Of a stretch of 64,000 nt of DNA, positions 1 to 8,680 are shown piece by piece. Under the pieces are notes generated by a model that saw only the letters and a list, made by a program, of their open reading frames with translations, was not told where the DNA came from and searched no databases. Location: positions 1-64,000 of the forward strand of contig CAZWBA010000016.1 of NCBI GenBank assembly GCA_964631955.1, written 5' to 3'. This DNA is from CAMLJR01 sp964631955 (lineage in GTDB: Bacteria > Pseudomonadota > Gammaproteobacteria > Pseudomonadales > CAMLJR01). Numbering within the stretch: the first letter of the stretch is position 1; every line of letters begins with the position of its first letter. A program made the position numbers and the translations under genes.

Positions 1-417
1 CGCGATATGGACGAGGCGATCGCGGTGAGCAATCGCATGGCGCCCGAACATCTGGAGCTGTCGGTCGAAAATCCGGAAGCGTTGCTGCCCGCGATAGAAC
101 ATGCCGGCGCGATATTCCTGGGGCGCCACACACCTGAGGCGTTAGGCGATTATTGCGCGGGCCCGAATCACGTCTTGCCGACCTCGGGCACAGCGCGTTT
201 TTCATCGCCGCTCGGCGTCTACGATTTCCAGAAGCGCAGTTCTGTCATTTATTGCTCGACGCAGGGCGCACGGTCGCTCGCGAAAATTGCCTCGACGCTC
301 GCGCATGGCGAAACGCTCACAGCGCACGCGCGCTCGGCCCGGATGCGAATGGAGCCGGGGTGTGTGGAAAACGGTTGTTCGGAAAACGCAGACAGCGAGA
401 AGAAAGCAACGGAGTGA
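1..417 (+). CDS. hisD: Histidinol dehydrogenase, C-terminal part (cut by window start)
   Basis: HisD oxidises L-histidinol to L-histidine in two NAD-dependent steps, the end of histidine biosynthesis. The reading frame is open from base 1, so the N-terminal two thirds lie outside the window. What remains has the typical C-terminal block: NRMAPEHLEL, then GAIFLG, then GDYCAGPNHVLPTSGTARF, which in this family carries zinc- and histidinol-binding residues (PEHLEL and GPNHVLPT). The tail after about residue 116 is a low-complexity charged extension with no recognised function. hisC follows after 45 bases, as in Pseudomonas. Confidence 0.96.
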   Translation, partial: RDMDEAIAVSNRMAPEHLELSVENPEALLPAIEHAGAIFLGRHTPEALGDYCAGPNHVLPTSGTARFSSPLGVYDFQKRSSVIYCSTQGARSLAKIASTLAHGETLTAHARSARMRMEPGCVENGCSENADSEKKATE

Positions 418-462
418 GCGAATGATTTTGAAGCAGAATGATGGTATTGCCGCAGGGGGCAG

Positions 463-1566
463 ATGATGAGTCGCGAACGTATCAATGCGCGAATTCAGCA
501 ATGGGTGCGACCCGAAATTCGTGTGCTTAGCGCGTACCACGTGCCGCCTGCCGCCGGCATGCTCAAGCTCGATGCGATGGAGAACCCGTATCGCTGGCCC
601 GAGGATATGACGAACGCGTGGCTTGAAAAATTGCGCGCCGCTTCGATCAACCGCTACCCCGATCCGCAGGCACAGCATGTGCGCGAGGGTTTGCGCCGCG
701 AAATGGGCGTGAGCGCGAATCATGAAATTCTGCTCGGTAACGGCTCGGACGAAATCATTCAGATGCTGGCGATGGCGGTGCAGGCGCGGGGGCGTTGCAT
801 CATGGCGCCGGAGCCGGCGTTCGTCATGTATCGCATGGTGGCGACGCTGACGGGTCTCGATTATGTCGGCGTGCCGCTCGGTGCGAATTTCGATCTCGAT
901 CTCGACGCGATGCTTGCATCGATCAGGCAGCATCAACCCGCACTGATATTTCTCGCGCTGCCGAATAATCCGACGGGCAATGTATTTTCCGTCGATCGCG
1001 TGCGCGCCATTATCGAGGCGGCTGAAGGTCTGGTTATTCTCGATGAAGCGTACACGGCATTCACCGATGCCGATCATTTGAGTTTTGCGGAGGATTACGA
1101 CAATGTGCTGATCATGCGCACGCTGTCGAAAGTCGGTCTCGCCGGTTTGCGTCTGGGGCTGTTGATCGGCGATGCGGCCTGGCTCGCCGAAATCGAAAAA
1201 ATTCGTCTGCCATATAACGTCAATGTACTCACGCAATTGAGTGCGGAGTTTGCGCTCGAAAATTTTCAGATCATTCGCCAGCAAACCGCGCTGATCCGGG
1301 CGGAGCGCGAACGTTTTATTTCCGAGTTGCGCGGCATTTCCGAGCTGCAGGTGTGGCCGAGCGAGGCGAATTTTGTTCTGGTCAGAACGCCTGAAGGCAG
1401 AGCGCGCGCGATTTTCGAGTTTTTAAAGCAGCGCAATATTCTGATCAAATGCCTCGACGGGGCACATCCGCAATTGCGCGATTGTCTGCGTCTGACAGTG
1501 GGCGAGCCGGCTGATGGCGATCGATTGCTGGCGGGGTTGCGCGAAGTGCTGGGCGGCGCGGCCTGA
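463..1566 (+). CDS. hisC: Histidinol-phosphate aminotransferase
   Basis: PLP-dependent class I/II aminotransferase that converts imidazole-acetol phosphate to histidinol phosphate in the cytoplasm. The 367 residues match the family length. Visible motifs are LGNGSDEII near the start of the PLP domain, LPNNPTGN, DEAYTAF and TLSKVGLAGLRLG, the last holding the Schiff-base lysine. Two ATGs occur in tandem at 463 and 466; the AGGGGG ribosome site at 454-459 is better spaced for 466. It lies directly downstream of hisD and probably shares its transcript. The gene converges on degS with only 6 bases between the stop codons and no clear terminator. Confidence 0.96.
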   Translation: MMSRERINARIQQWVRPEIRVLSAYHVPPAAGMLKLDAMENPYRWPEDMTNAWLEKLRAASINRYPDPQAQHVREGLRREMGVSANHEILLGNGSDEIIQMLAMAVQARGRCIMAPEPAFVMYRMVATLTGLDYVGVPLGANFDLDLDAMLASIRQHQPALIFLALPNNPTGNVFSVDRVRAIIEAAEGLVILDEAYTAFTDADHLSFAEDYDNVLIMRTLSKVGLAGLRLGLLIGDAAWLAEIEKIRLPYNVNVLTQLSAEFALENFQIIRQQTALIRAERERFISELRGISELQVWPSEANFVLVRTPEGRARAIFEFLKQRNILIKCLDGAHPQLRDCLRLTVGEPADGDRLLAGLREVLGGAA

Positions 1567-1572
1567 ATCCTT

Positions 1573-2694
1573 TCAACCTTCAATTTCACTGACTGGCGGG
1601 CGCGTGCCCACGATCATTTTTAATTGCACCTGCTCGCCGTTACGCACAACGAGCAGTGCGACTTTGTCGCCGGGACGCGTGGCGGCGAGCAGATTCATTC
1701 CCGCGTGACCATCGCCGACCGCCTGTCCGTTGATCGCCAGTAAGATATCGCCAGGCCGCAACCCTGCCTGCGCGCCGGGCCCTTTGCGATAAACGCCCGT
1801 GATGACGACACCATTGCCGGCCTCCAGATGGTTGGCCTGCGCGTAGGCGGGTGCCAGTCGTTGCACTTCGACTCCGATCCATCCGCGCATCGGCCGCCCG
1901 AACTCAATGAGGTCGCGCATGGTGCGCACGGCGATATCGGCGGGAATGGCGAGACCAATGCCTGCAGAGCTGCCCGTTTGCGAATAAATTGCCGTGTTGA
2001 TGCCGAGCAGCTGACCCTCGGTGTCGATCAGTGCGCCTCCCGAATTGCCGGGGTTGATGGCAGCATCGGTTTGAATGAAATCCTCGTAAGTTGCAAGACG
2101 CAAACCGTAGCGGCCAGTCGCGGAAATGATGCCTTGACTGACCGATTGGCCGAATCCGTACGGATTGCCGATCGCGAGCACGACATCGCCCACACGCAGA
2201 CGATTGGTGTCGCCGACAGCTATCGGTTCGATATTCGTTAAATCGATTTTCAATGCGGCCAGATCGGTTTCGCTGTCGGAGCCGACCACGCGGGCGAGCG
2301 CTTCGCGACCGTCGGCCAGCAGGACAATGATCTCGTCGGCGCCATTGATGACGTGATGATTCGTCAGAATGTAGCCATCGCCATCGATGATGACGCCCGA
2401 GCCGAGACTGCGCTGGATACGCTGTTGCTGATGGCTGCTGCCGCGATTGTAAAAACGCTGCGCCAGTGGATCATCGAGCATCGGCGTCATCTGGCTGCGA
2501 ATGGTTTTGCTTGTATAAATGTTGACGACCGAAGGTGCCGCGCGGCTGACGGCGTCGGCGTAAGAGTTTTTTGTCAGTTGCGCGCGCGGGCGTAACGTGC
2601 CGAGCGCGGATGGGTCGACATAAGACAGGATCAGCAGCCCTGCTAAAATGCCGCAAAGTGTCGGCCAGCCGAGAAAACGCCAGATATTGCGCAT
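1573..2694 (-). CDS. degS: Site-1 periplasmic serine endoprotease DegS/AlgW
   Basis: Membrane-anchored HtrA-type protease that senses unfolded outer-membrane proteins through its PDZ domain and starts cleavage of the anti-sigma factor RseA/MucA, activating the sigma-E/AlgU envelope stress response. The protein has 373 residues: one N-terminal membrane segment (about 12-26), a trypsin domain with the triad His114 (TNHHV), Asp144 (SETDLAAL) and Ser218 (NPGNSGG), and a single C-terminal PDZ domain. One PDZ plus a membrane anchor separates DegS/AlgW from two-PDZ DegP. The place beside hisC and the NIF3 gene is that of algW in Pseudomonas. The rse/muc genes are not in this window. Confidence 0.93.
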   Translation of the reverse strand: MRNIWRFLGWPTLCGILAGLLILSYVDPSALGTLRPRAQLTKNSYADAVSRAAPSVVNIYTSKTIRSQMTPMLDDPLAQRFYNRGSSHQQQRIQRSLGSGVIIDGDGYILTNHHVINGADEIIVLLADGREALARVVGSDSETDLAALKIDLTNIEPIAVGDTNRLRVGDVVLAIGNPYGFGQSVSQGIISATGRYGLRLATYEDFIQTDAAINPGNSGGALIDTEGQLLGINTAIYSQTGSSAGIGLAIPADIAVRTMRDLIEFGRPMRGWIGVEVQRLAPAYAQANHLEAGNGVVITGVYRKGPGAQAGLRPGDILLAINGQAVGDGHAGMNLLAATRPGDKVALLVVRNGEQVQLKMIVGTRPPVSEIEG

Positions 2695-2877
2695 GGTTTG
2701 GATGGTGTGAGCAAGGTGGTGTTCGAAGACGCAAGCCTAACACGGCTGCGCTATTGTCGATGCTGCGGCGCTGCCGATTGAAAAAATATTTTGCGTCGAA
2801 CGTTGGTGGGCATGTTGGAAATCGATCCGCCGGAAATGGTTTTATCGAATGCTCCATGAGAGAGTTGCGGGGAATAT

Positions 2878-3636
2878 ATGTCGACAACGCTAACCGAATT
2901 ACTCGCCGCCGCCGATGCGCTGCTGACGCCCGAGCGCTTTCAGGATTACTGCCCGAATGGTTTGCAGGTCGAGGGCAAGTCGCAAATCAGTCGCGTGGTC
3001 AGCGGCGTGACAGCGAGCATGGCATTGCTCGAGGCGGCACGCGATAACAATGCCGATGCAATCCTCGTTCATCACGGTTATTTCTGGAAAGGCGAGTCAC
3101 CCGTGATAACCGGTATGAAGCGCAAGCGTCTGGAGTTGTTACTGCAGAACGGTATCAGCCTGATCGCCTATCATCTGCCGCTCGACGCGCATCCTGAGGT
3201 CGGCAACAACGCGCAACTTGCGCGTCAGCTCGATATTGAAATTACTGGCGGGCTGCAACCGGTTGCGAATCCGATCGGCAATGTCGGTAAATTGCGCGAT
3301 GCGCTGTCGCCGGAGGTGTTTGCGGAAAAAATAACGCAGCGTTTGGGCAGGGCGCCGCAACTCATTAGCGGCGGCGATCACGATATTCGCACGGTCGCCT
3401 GGTGTACGGGCGCTGCGCAGAGTTATATCGAGCAGGCAGCGGTGCTCGGGGTGGATGCGTTTATCAGCGGGGAGATTTCCGAACAGACCGTGCACAGTGC
3501 GCGCGAACTCGGTCTGCATTTTATTGCGGCGGGTCACCATGCCACGGAGCGTTACGGTGTGCGCGCACTCGGTGAATATCTTGCCAGTCGATTCCGGATC
3601 GGGCATGACTTTATCGACATCTCCAATCCGGTGTGA
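2878..3636 (+). CDS. NIF3-like metal-binding protein (GTP cyclohydrolase type 2 homologue, YbgI family)
   Basis: 252-residue member of the Nif3/YbgI family, toroidal dinuclear-metal proteins whose cellular function is unsettled. Motifs are DYCPNGLQVEG near residue 22, AILVHHGYFWKG with the tandem metal-binding histidines, YHLPLDAH, and GHHATERYG near the C-terminus. The ATG at 2878 follows a GGGGA ribosome site. It is divergent from degS across about 180 bases that should carry both promoters, and it converges on zapG. The association with algW is conserved in Pseudomonas, so a link to envelope stress is possible but only inferred. Confidence 0.9.
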   Translation: MSTTLTELLAAADALLTPERFQDYCPNGLQVEGKSQISRVVSGVTASMALLEAARDNNADAILVHHGYFWKGESPVITGMKRKRLELLLQNGISLIAYHLPLDAHPEVGNNAQLARQLDIEITGGLQPVANPIGNVGKLRDALSPEVFAEKITQRLGRAPQLISGGDHDIRTVAWCTGAAQSYIEQAAVLGVDAFISGEISEQTVHSARELGLHFIAAGHHATERYGVRALGEYLASRFRIGHDFIDISNPV

Positions 3637-3687
3637 GGGGTTTGCACGACACTGGAGTTCAGCGCTGTGATTTGTTCGCGGAGCCGA

Positions 3688-4149
3688 CTAATAACGCGGC
3701 GGCTCCTCGATGGTATGAGCGGCTTTTTTTTCAAGACCGAAATCCTCGGCCAGCACGCCTTTCTGATTCGGCGACTTCAGGGCGTAATCGAGCGGTGCTT
3801 CCATCGCCGTTGAATGATGCTCTTCGAGCACGGGTGTGGTTTCGGGAAGCAGTTTCAATGTGCGCACGGTGCCGGTATCGCAAAGATCGAGAGCGCCGCG
3901 TGCGAGATGATTGTGCACTTCGCGATAGCTGACGGCGAGATGACTCAATAAATCGGCAGTTTTGCTGAAATGGGCGTTGATGTCGTAGCGATAATGTTTG
4001 TGTTGTTCCTGCATCGCATGCAGCTGCTCCTCAAGTTCGCGATTACGTCGCGGCGCCGGATGCAGGTATTGATTCAGGAAATAGCCGATGATCACACCGA
4101 TACCGGTGCCGAGTAGAGCGAATAACCACACTTGCGTTGAGCTGAACAC
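3688..4149 (-). CDS. zapG: DUF1043 inner-membrane protein YhcB/ZapG
   Basis: 153-residue protein with one N-terminal membrane helix (about residues 6-25, with GIGVIIGYFLNQYL) followed by a coiled-coil DUF1043 region (RELEEQLHAMQEQHKHYR...) and a variable polar tail. YhcB (ZapG) links cell elongation, division and envelope synthesis in gammaproteobacteria. The start is GTG at 4149, preceded on the minus strand by a strong GGAGGAAA site. It is divergent from zapE, another division-associated gene, as in many relatives. Confidence 0.88.
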   Translation of the reverse strand: MFSSTQVWLFALLGTGIGVIIGYFLNQYLHPAPRRNRELEEQLHAMQEQHKHYRYDINAHFSKTADLLSHLAVSYREVHNHLARGALDLCDTGTVRTLKLLPETTPVLEEHHSTAMEAPLDYALKSPNQKGVLAEDFGLEKKAAHTIEEPPRY

Positions 4150-4201
4150 AATAATTTCCTCCAGCCGAATAAGATTTGAGCGGCTAACATTTCTTGATCA
4201 G

Positions 4202-4207
4202 TATAAT
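4202..4207 (+). promoter_or_regulatory. Possible -10 element for zapE
   Basis: A perfect TATAAT lies in the zapG-zapE divergent gap, 133 bases before the zapE start. No good -35 stands 16-18 bases upstream; the nearest (TTGAGC at 4176) gives a 20-base spacer. Weak support. Confidence 0.3.
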
Positions 4208-4339
4208 GGCAAAAATGGCGGGCAAACATGTCGCTTCCTGGAAATTGCCAGACGGCTATTCCCTCGCTTACATTGACGCGGATCGATCAAATGTCGACTG
4301 TGACCTCCATTCCAACGCATTCAACAAGGTTTATTCGTA

Positions 4340-5446
4340 GTGACCCCGCTGGAACGATACCAGGCTGATCTACGCAAGCCCGGTTTTTCGCGCGATTCCG
4401 CGCAAGAAATGGCTGTGCGCCATCTGCAGCAATTGTTTGAACAACTGGTTGCCGCCGAATCCGCTGCCGCTGATACGTCGTTGTTGTCGTCCTTCTTTTC
4501 GCGTCTGCGCAAAAAGAAAAAAATAGAGCCGATTCGTGGTCTTTATTTCTGGGGCGGCGTGGGGCGTGGCAAGACCTATCTCATGGATACGTTTTACGAC
4601 ACGCTACCTTTTCCTCGCAAAATGCGCGCGCATTTTCATCGCTTCATGCAGCGCGTGCATCGCGAGCTGAAGACACTGTCTGGCGAGAAAAACCCGCTGC
4701 AGATAATTGCGCGCAAGCTTGCGGATGAGGCGAGCGTCATTTGTTTCGACGAATTTTTTGTGTCCGATATCGCCGACGCGATGATTCTGGGTGCATTGTT
4801 CGAATCGCTGTTTGGTCACGGTGTAACGCTGGTTGCGACTTCGAATATCGAGCCTGACGGGTTGTACAGGGATGGCTTGCAGCGAGCGCGCTTTCTGCCG
4901 GCGATCGCGCTATTAAAGCAGCACACGCTGGTTTTGAACGTCGATGGCGGTACCGATTATCGTCTGCGAACTCTCGAAAAGGCCGAGCTTTATCACTATC
5001 CGCTCGATGCCGAGGCGGACATTTCTCTGCGCAGAAGTTTTGAGGCGCTCGCTCCTGAGCCGGGATGTGCTGATCAGGTTCTCGAAATTGAAGGCCGCGA
5101 AATCCACGCGCGCTGTATTGCCGACGATGTGGCGTGGTTCGATTTCAAGGCTCTGTGCGATGGACCGCGCAGCCAGAACGATTACATCGAACTGGCGCGG
5201 GAATATCATGCGGTGCTGATCTCCAATGTGCCGCAATTCGATGCCAATCGCGACGATCAGGCGCGGCGCTTCATCAATCTGGTCGATGAGTTTTACGATC
5301 GCAACGTCAAGCTGGTGCTGGCAGCGGCCGTATCTCTCGATCGGCTTTATGAAGGCCCCCGTCTCAAATTTGAATTCGAGCGCACGAAAAGCCGTTTGCT
5401 GGAGATGCAGTCGCGCGAGTATCTGGCCCGCGAGCATCGACCGTAA
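4340..5446 (+). CDS. zapE: AFG1-family ATPase, cell division protein ZapE
   Basis: P-loop ATPase of the AFG1/ZapE family that associates with the Z-ring and supports division under stress. The 368 residues carry Walker A at about 73-79 (GVGRGKT) and a Walker B-like block VICFDEFFVSDIADAM, followed by a sensor-like VATSNIEP. The start is GTG at 4340 (MTPLERYQADL after initiation), with an AAGG site about 12 bases upstream. It sits between divergent zapG and the rplM-rpsI operon, as in Pseudomonas. Confidence 0.95.
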   Translation: MTPLERYQADLRKPGFSRDSAQEMAVRHLQQLFEQLVAAESAAADTSLLSSFFSRLRKKKKIEPIRGLYFWGGVGRGKTYLMDTFYDTLPFPRKMRAHFHRFMQRVHRELKTLSGEKNPLQIIARKLADEASVICFDEFFVSDIADAMILGALFESLFGHGVTLVATSNIEPDGLYRDGLQRARFLPAIALLKQHTLVLNVDGGTDYRLRTLEKAELYHYPLDAEADISLRRSFEALAPEPGCADQVLEIEGREIHARCIADDVAWFDFKALCDGPRSQNDYIELAREYHAVLISNVPQFDANRDDQARRFINLVDEFYDRNVKLVLAAAVSLDRLYEGPRLKFEFERTKSRLLEMQSREYLAREHRP

Positions 5447-5470
5447 TAACCGGTGGGAACCTCTGGTCAA

Positions 5471-5540
5471 GTCATTCCCGCGCAGGCGGGAATCTAAAAG
5501 GTTTCAGAAAATAGAGACTCCGCCATGCGGGAGTGACGGG
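5471..5540. repeat. dRS3-like palindromic repeat element
   Basis: A perfect 20-base palindrome-like hairpin, ATTCCCGCGCAGGCGGGAAT (5473-5492), is followed about 20 bases later by a second hairpin (ACTCCGC / GCGGGAGT). The ends GTCATTCCCGC and GCGGGAGTGAC form an imperfect terminal inverted repeat. This pattern matches the dispersed ATTCCC-N8-GGGAAT repeats common in proteobacterial intergenic spaces. It lies just after zapE and before the rplM promoter. Confidence 0.7.
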
Positions 5541-5564
5541 CGGGGATTTGAGCAGAGATTCCCG

Positions 5565-5625
5565 GGTGTAATGGCCCCCCGTTATTTGCCGGCAGCCGGG
5601 CTTTGCCGGGTAACCCCGGGCCAAG
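5565..5625. repeat. GC-rich nested hairpin between zapE and the rplM promoter
   Basis: Nested complementary segments are visible: an outer CCCGGG... / ...CCCGGG pair and an inner GTTA-CCGGCA / TGCCGG-GTAAC stem. There is no T-tract on either strand, so it is not a standard intrinsic terminator. It lies upstream of the likely rplM transcription start and therefore is not a mRNA leader of that promoter. Confidence 0.45.
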
Positions 5626-5646
5626 AAAAACAACTACAAATCCACC

Positions 5647-5675
5647 TTGAAAAGGCAGATTTGCTTCTGTAGTAT
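5647..5675 (+). promoter_or_regulatory. Sigma-70 promoter of rplM-rpsI
   Basis: TTGAAA (5647-5652), a 17-base spacer and TAGTAT (5670-5675). Transcription would begin near 5682, leaving about 31 bases before the rplM ATG. This is a good consensus match in the right place for a strongly expressed ribosomal operon. Confidence 0.6.
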
Positions 5676-5712
5676 TCGCGGTCCTTGTTGGAACTGCCCC
5701 TGAGGCGAGCAA

Positions 5713-6141
5713 ATGAAAACCTTTAGTGCAAAACCCGAAGCCGTACAGCGCGATTGGTATCTGGTCGACGCGACTGGCAAGACGCTGGGCCGTCTCGCCG
5801 CCGAAATCGCAACCCGTCTGCGCGGCAAACACAAGCCTGAGTACACTCCGCATGTCGATACGGGTGATTACATCGTTGTCGTCAATGCCGAGAAAGTGCA
5901 GGTCACGGGCAATAAAGCGTCCGATAAAATCTATTACAGCCACTCGGAATTTCCAGGTGGTATCAAAGGGATCAGTTTCGAAAAGCTGATCGACAGAGCG
6001 CCGACCCGCGCCCTCGAAATCGCCATCAAAGGCATGTTGCCGCATAACCCGCTGGGCCGCGCAATGTTCAAAAAGCTCAAGGTCTATGCCGGTACCGAAC
6101 ATCCGCACGGCGCGCAGCAGCCGCAACCTCTGAATATCTAA
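5713..6141 (+). CDS. rplM: 50S ribosomal protein L13
   Basis: 142 residues, the standard length for bacterial L13, an early-assembly protein of the large subunit. Typical blocks are MKTFSAKPEAVQRDWYLVDA at the start, GKTLGRLA, the VNAEKVQVTGNK segment, and KGMLPHNPLGR near the C-terminus. rpsI follows after 13 bases, the near-universal rplM-rpsI pair. Confidence 0.99.
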   Translation: MKTFSAKPEAVQRDWYLVDATGKTLGRLAAEIATRLRGKHKPEYTPHVDTGDYIVVVNAEKVQVTGNKASDKIYYSHSEFPGGIKGISFEKLIDRAPTRALEIAIKGMLPHNPLGRAMFKKLKVYAGTEHPHGAQQPQPLNI

Positions 6142-6154
6142 CGGAAGCTCATTT

Positions 6155-6562
6155 ATGTCAGCCACGCAATCCTCGGTCGCCCAGTACTATGGCACCGGCC
6201 GCCGCAAAACTGCCACTGCGCGTGTTTTTCTCAAAGCAGGTAGCGGCAGCATCACCATCAATGACCGTACGCTTGATCAATATTTTGGTCGTGAAGTTGC
6301 GCGCATGATTGTGCGTCAGCCACTCGAAAAGGTTGAGCTCGTCGACAAGTTCGATATTAAGGTATCGGTCGTGGGGGGCGGTAGCTTCGGTCAGGCGGGT
6401 GCCATTCGGCACGGCATCACGCGTGCACTGATGGAGTATGACGAAGCGCTGCGTTCGCCGTTGCGTCAGGCGGGCTATGTCACCCGCGATGCGCGTGAAG
6501 TGGAGCGTAAAAAAGTCGGTCTGCGCAAAGCGCGCAAGCGTCCGCAGTACTCGAAGCGTTAA
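6155..6562 (+). CDS. rpsI: 30S ribosomal protein S9
   Basis: 135 residues of small-subunit protein S9. It has YYGTGRRKTATARVF near the start, GGGSFGQAGAIRHGI in the middle, and the basic tail ending KARKRPQYSKR, whose final residues reach the ribosomal P-site tRNA. Co-transcribed with rplM; a strong terminator follows. Confidence 0.99.
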   Translation: MSATQSSVAQYYGTGRRKTATARVFLKAGSGSITINDRTLDQYFGREVARMIVRQPLEKVELVDKFDIKVSVVGGGSFGQAGAIRHGITRALMEYDEALRSPLRQAGYVTRDAREVERKKVGLRKARKRPQYSKR

Positions 6563-6630
6563 TTGGCGAAGAGCCTCTTGTTTTAACGCTGATTTTGCTG
6601 CGCTACTGCGGCGCTGCAAAAAGCAAAACG

Positions 6631-6665
6631 AAAACGTCCTCGAATTTTTCGCAGGACGTTTTTTT
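6631..6665 (+). terminator. Intrinsic terminator of rplM-rpsI
   Basis: AAACGTCCT and AGGACGTTT form a 9-bp stem around a 12-base loop, followed directly by a T-run. It lies about 70 bases after the rpsI stop. Confidence 0.85.
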
Positions 6666-6744
6666 ATGCGCGTATGGATTGTGCTGGATCAATATCTTCG
6701 TTCTGTTAAAGCATCGAAATGACGCGGAATTTCCCGGTTTATCC

Positions 6745-6773
6745 TTGTAACGAGTAGGTAATTTCTTTACCAT
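6745..6773 (+). promoter_or_regulatory. Candidate sigma-70 promoter of petABC
   Basis: TTGTAA (6745-6750), a 17-base spacer, and TACCAT (6768-6773), about 79 bases before the petA start and after the rpsI terminator, so a new promoter is needed here. Confidence 0.4.
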
Positions 6774-6851
6774 TTCGCGCACTCGATTTTTCTAATCTCG
6801 GGCTCGTCCTGAGTCGCATTTCCAGCAAGCTTGTTACGGGAGAATTACGCC

Positions 6852-7439
6852 ATGAGCAATAACGGCGTGAATACGGGGCGCCGGCGTTTTCTGACTGCGG
6901 CCACTTCGGTGGTGGGGGCAGCGGGTGTCGTCGGTGTCGCGGTACCATTCGTTGGGTCATGGCAACCCAGCGCAAAAGCGAAAGCGGCGGGAGCGCCGGT
7001 CAAGCAGGACATCAGTAAAGTCGAACCCGGTCAGATGATCACGGTCGAGTGGCGAGGCAAGCCCGTTTATGTCGTGCGGCGGACGCCGGCAGCACTGGAG
7101 GCCGTCAAGAAGTCCGACTCCCTGGTACGCGACCCCGCCTCTAACGAATCGGTTCAGCCGGAATATGCCAAGAGCGAATTTCGCTCGATCAAGGATGAGT
7201 TTTTAGTATTGCTCGGCGTATGTACTCACCTCGGTTGCGCACCGCAATATCAACCCCAGGTCGGCTCTGTCAGTAATGACTGGCTCGGTGGTTTTTTCTG
7301 CCCCTGTCACGGCTCGAAATTCGATCTCGCCGGTCGCGTATTTCAGGGTGTTCCCGCGCCGACCAACCTCGAAGTGCCGCCTTACCGCTTTGTCAGTGAC
7401 ACCGTGATCGAAATCGGTGTGGACCAGGAGAACGCCTGA
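6852..7439 (+). CDS. petA: Ubiquinol-cytochrome c reductase, Rieske iron-sulfur subunit
   Basis: Rieske subunit of the cytochrome bc1 complex; it takes the first electron from ubiquinol and passes it to cytochrome c1. The 195 residues carry a twin-arginine signal-anchor (RRRFLTAATSVVGAAG near residue 10) and the two [2Fe-2S] cluster motifs CTHLGC (124-129) and CPCHGS (150-155). I chose ATG 6852 because GGGAGA lies 8 bases upstream; an in-frame TTG at 6831 is less likely. The stop overlaps the petB start (TGATG). Confidence 0.98.
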   Translation: MSNNGVNTGRRRFLTAATSVVGAAGVVGVAVPFVGSWQPSAKAKAAGAPVKQDISKVEPGQMITVEWRGKPVYVVRRTPAALEAVKKSDSLVRDPASNESVQPEYAKSEFRSIKDEFLVLLGVCTHLGCAPQYQPQVGSVSNDWLGGFFCPCHGSKFDLAGRVFQGVPAPTNLEVPPYRFVSDTVIEIGVDQENA

Positions 7440-8680
7440 TGGCCAATTTGCTTATCGGTTTGAGAGATTGGGTGGATGAGCGCCTGCCCATCATGCGCGC
7501 CTGGAACACCCACATGGGCAAGTACTATGCGCCCAAAAACTTCAACTTCTGGTATTTCTTCGGTGTGCTGTCGCTGCTCGTTCTGGTCAATCAGTTATTG
7601 ACCGGCATCTGGCTGACGATGAGTTTCACGCCGAGTGCGGAGGGTGCATTCGCTTCGGTCGAATACATCATGCGCGATGTCGATTACGGCTGGATCATTC
7701 GCTACATGCACTCCACCGGCGCGTCGGCCTTTTTCGCTGTTGTGTATCTACACATGTTCCGCGGCCTGTTGTATGGCTCGTATAAAAAGCCGCGCGAACT
7801 CGTGTGGATTTTCGGCATGCTGATTTATCTCTGTCTGATGGCGGAAGGCTTCCTGGGATACGTACTGCCGTGGGGGCAGATGTCCTATTGGGGCGCGCAG
7901 GTCATCGTGTCGTTGTTCGGCGCGATTCCGGTGGTTGGTGATGCGCTGGTCGAGTGGGTGCGCGGGGATTACCTGATTTCCGGTATTACGCTGAACCGCT
8001 TCTTCGCCCTGCACGTTGTTGCCATTCCGATCATCCTGATTGCGCTTGTCGTACTGCATATCCTGGCGCTGCACGAAGTCGGTTCGAACAACCCTGACGG
8101 CGTGGAAATTAAAAAGAAGAAAGATGCGAATGGTGTTCCGCTCGATGGCATCGCCTTCCATCCGTACTATACCGTGCACGATCTCCAGGCAGTCGTCGTA
8201 TTTCTGTTCGTCTTCTGCACGGTCATTTTCTTCTTCCCGGAGATGGGCGGTTTCTTCCTTGAGTACGCCAACTTCGAACTGGCGAATGGTTTAAAAACCC
8301 CTGAACACATCGCTCCGGTGTGGTACTACACGCCGTTCTACGCAATGCTGCGTGCGCTGCCATCGAAACTGGGTGGCTTCATCGTGATGGGTGCTGCGAT
8401 TGCAATCATGTTCGTGTTGCCCTGGCTCGATCGCAGTCCGGTGAAATCGTGGCGCTACAAAGGCCGTCTCACCAAGATTGCGCTTTACAGCTTCGCGTTC
8501 TCGTTTGTTGTTCTCGGCTATCTGGGTGCAAAACCCGCCGATCTCGTACTGCTCGGAATCCCGGGTGTGTACTGGGCGCGTACGCTCACCGTGGTTTATT
8601 TCGCGTTCTTCCTGTTGATGCCGATCTATACATCGATTGAGAAAACCAAGCCAGTACCGGAACGGGTGACAATGAAATGA
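7439..8680 (+). CDS. petB: Ubiquinol-cytochrome c reductase, cytochrome b subunit
   Basis: Multi-spanning inner-membrane cytochrome b of the bc1 complex, carrying both b hemes and the Qo and Qi quinone sites. The 413 residues include paired heme histidines (RYMHSTGASAFFAVVYLHMFRG and LHVVAIPIILIALVVLHILALH), GYVLPWGQMSYWG, and the Qo-site segment PVWYYTPFYAML. The last has PVWY where mitochondria have PEWY; I believe this variant also occurs in other gammaproteobacteria. The start overlaps petA by one base and the stop overlaps petC by 4. Confidence 0.98.
   Translation: MANLLIGLRDWVDERLPIMRAWNTHMGKYYAPKNFNFWYFFGVLSLLVLVNQLLTGIWLTMSFTPSAEGAFASVEYIMRDVDYGWIIRYMHSTGASAFFAVVYLHMFRGLLYGSYKKPRELVWIFGMLIYLCLMAEGFLGYVLPWGQMSYWGAQVIVSLFGAIPVVGDALVEWVRGDYLISGITLNRFFALHVVAIPIILIALVVLHILALHEVGSNNPDGVEIKKKKDANGVPLDGIAFHPYYTVHDLQAVVVFLFVFCTVIFFFPEMGGFFLEYANFELANGLKTPEHIAPVWYYTPFYAMLRALPSKLGGFIVMGAAIAIMFVLPWLDRSPVKSWRYKGRLTKIALYSFAFSFVVLGYLGAKPADLVLLGIPGVYWARTLTVVYFAFFLLMPIYTSIEKTKPVPERVTMK

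Noticed and set aside
7439..8680. PVWY instead of PEWY in cytochrome b as a defect
   Set aside because: I believe PVWY also occurs in other gammaproteobacterial cytochrome b, so it is not treated as abnormal.
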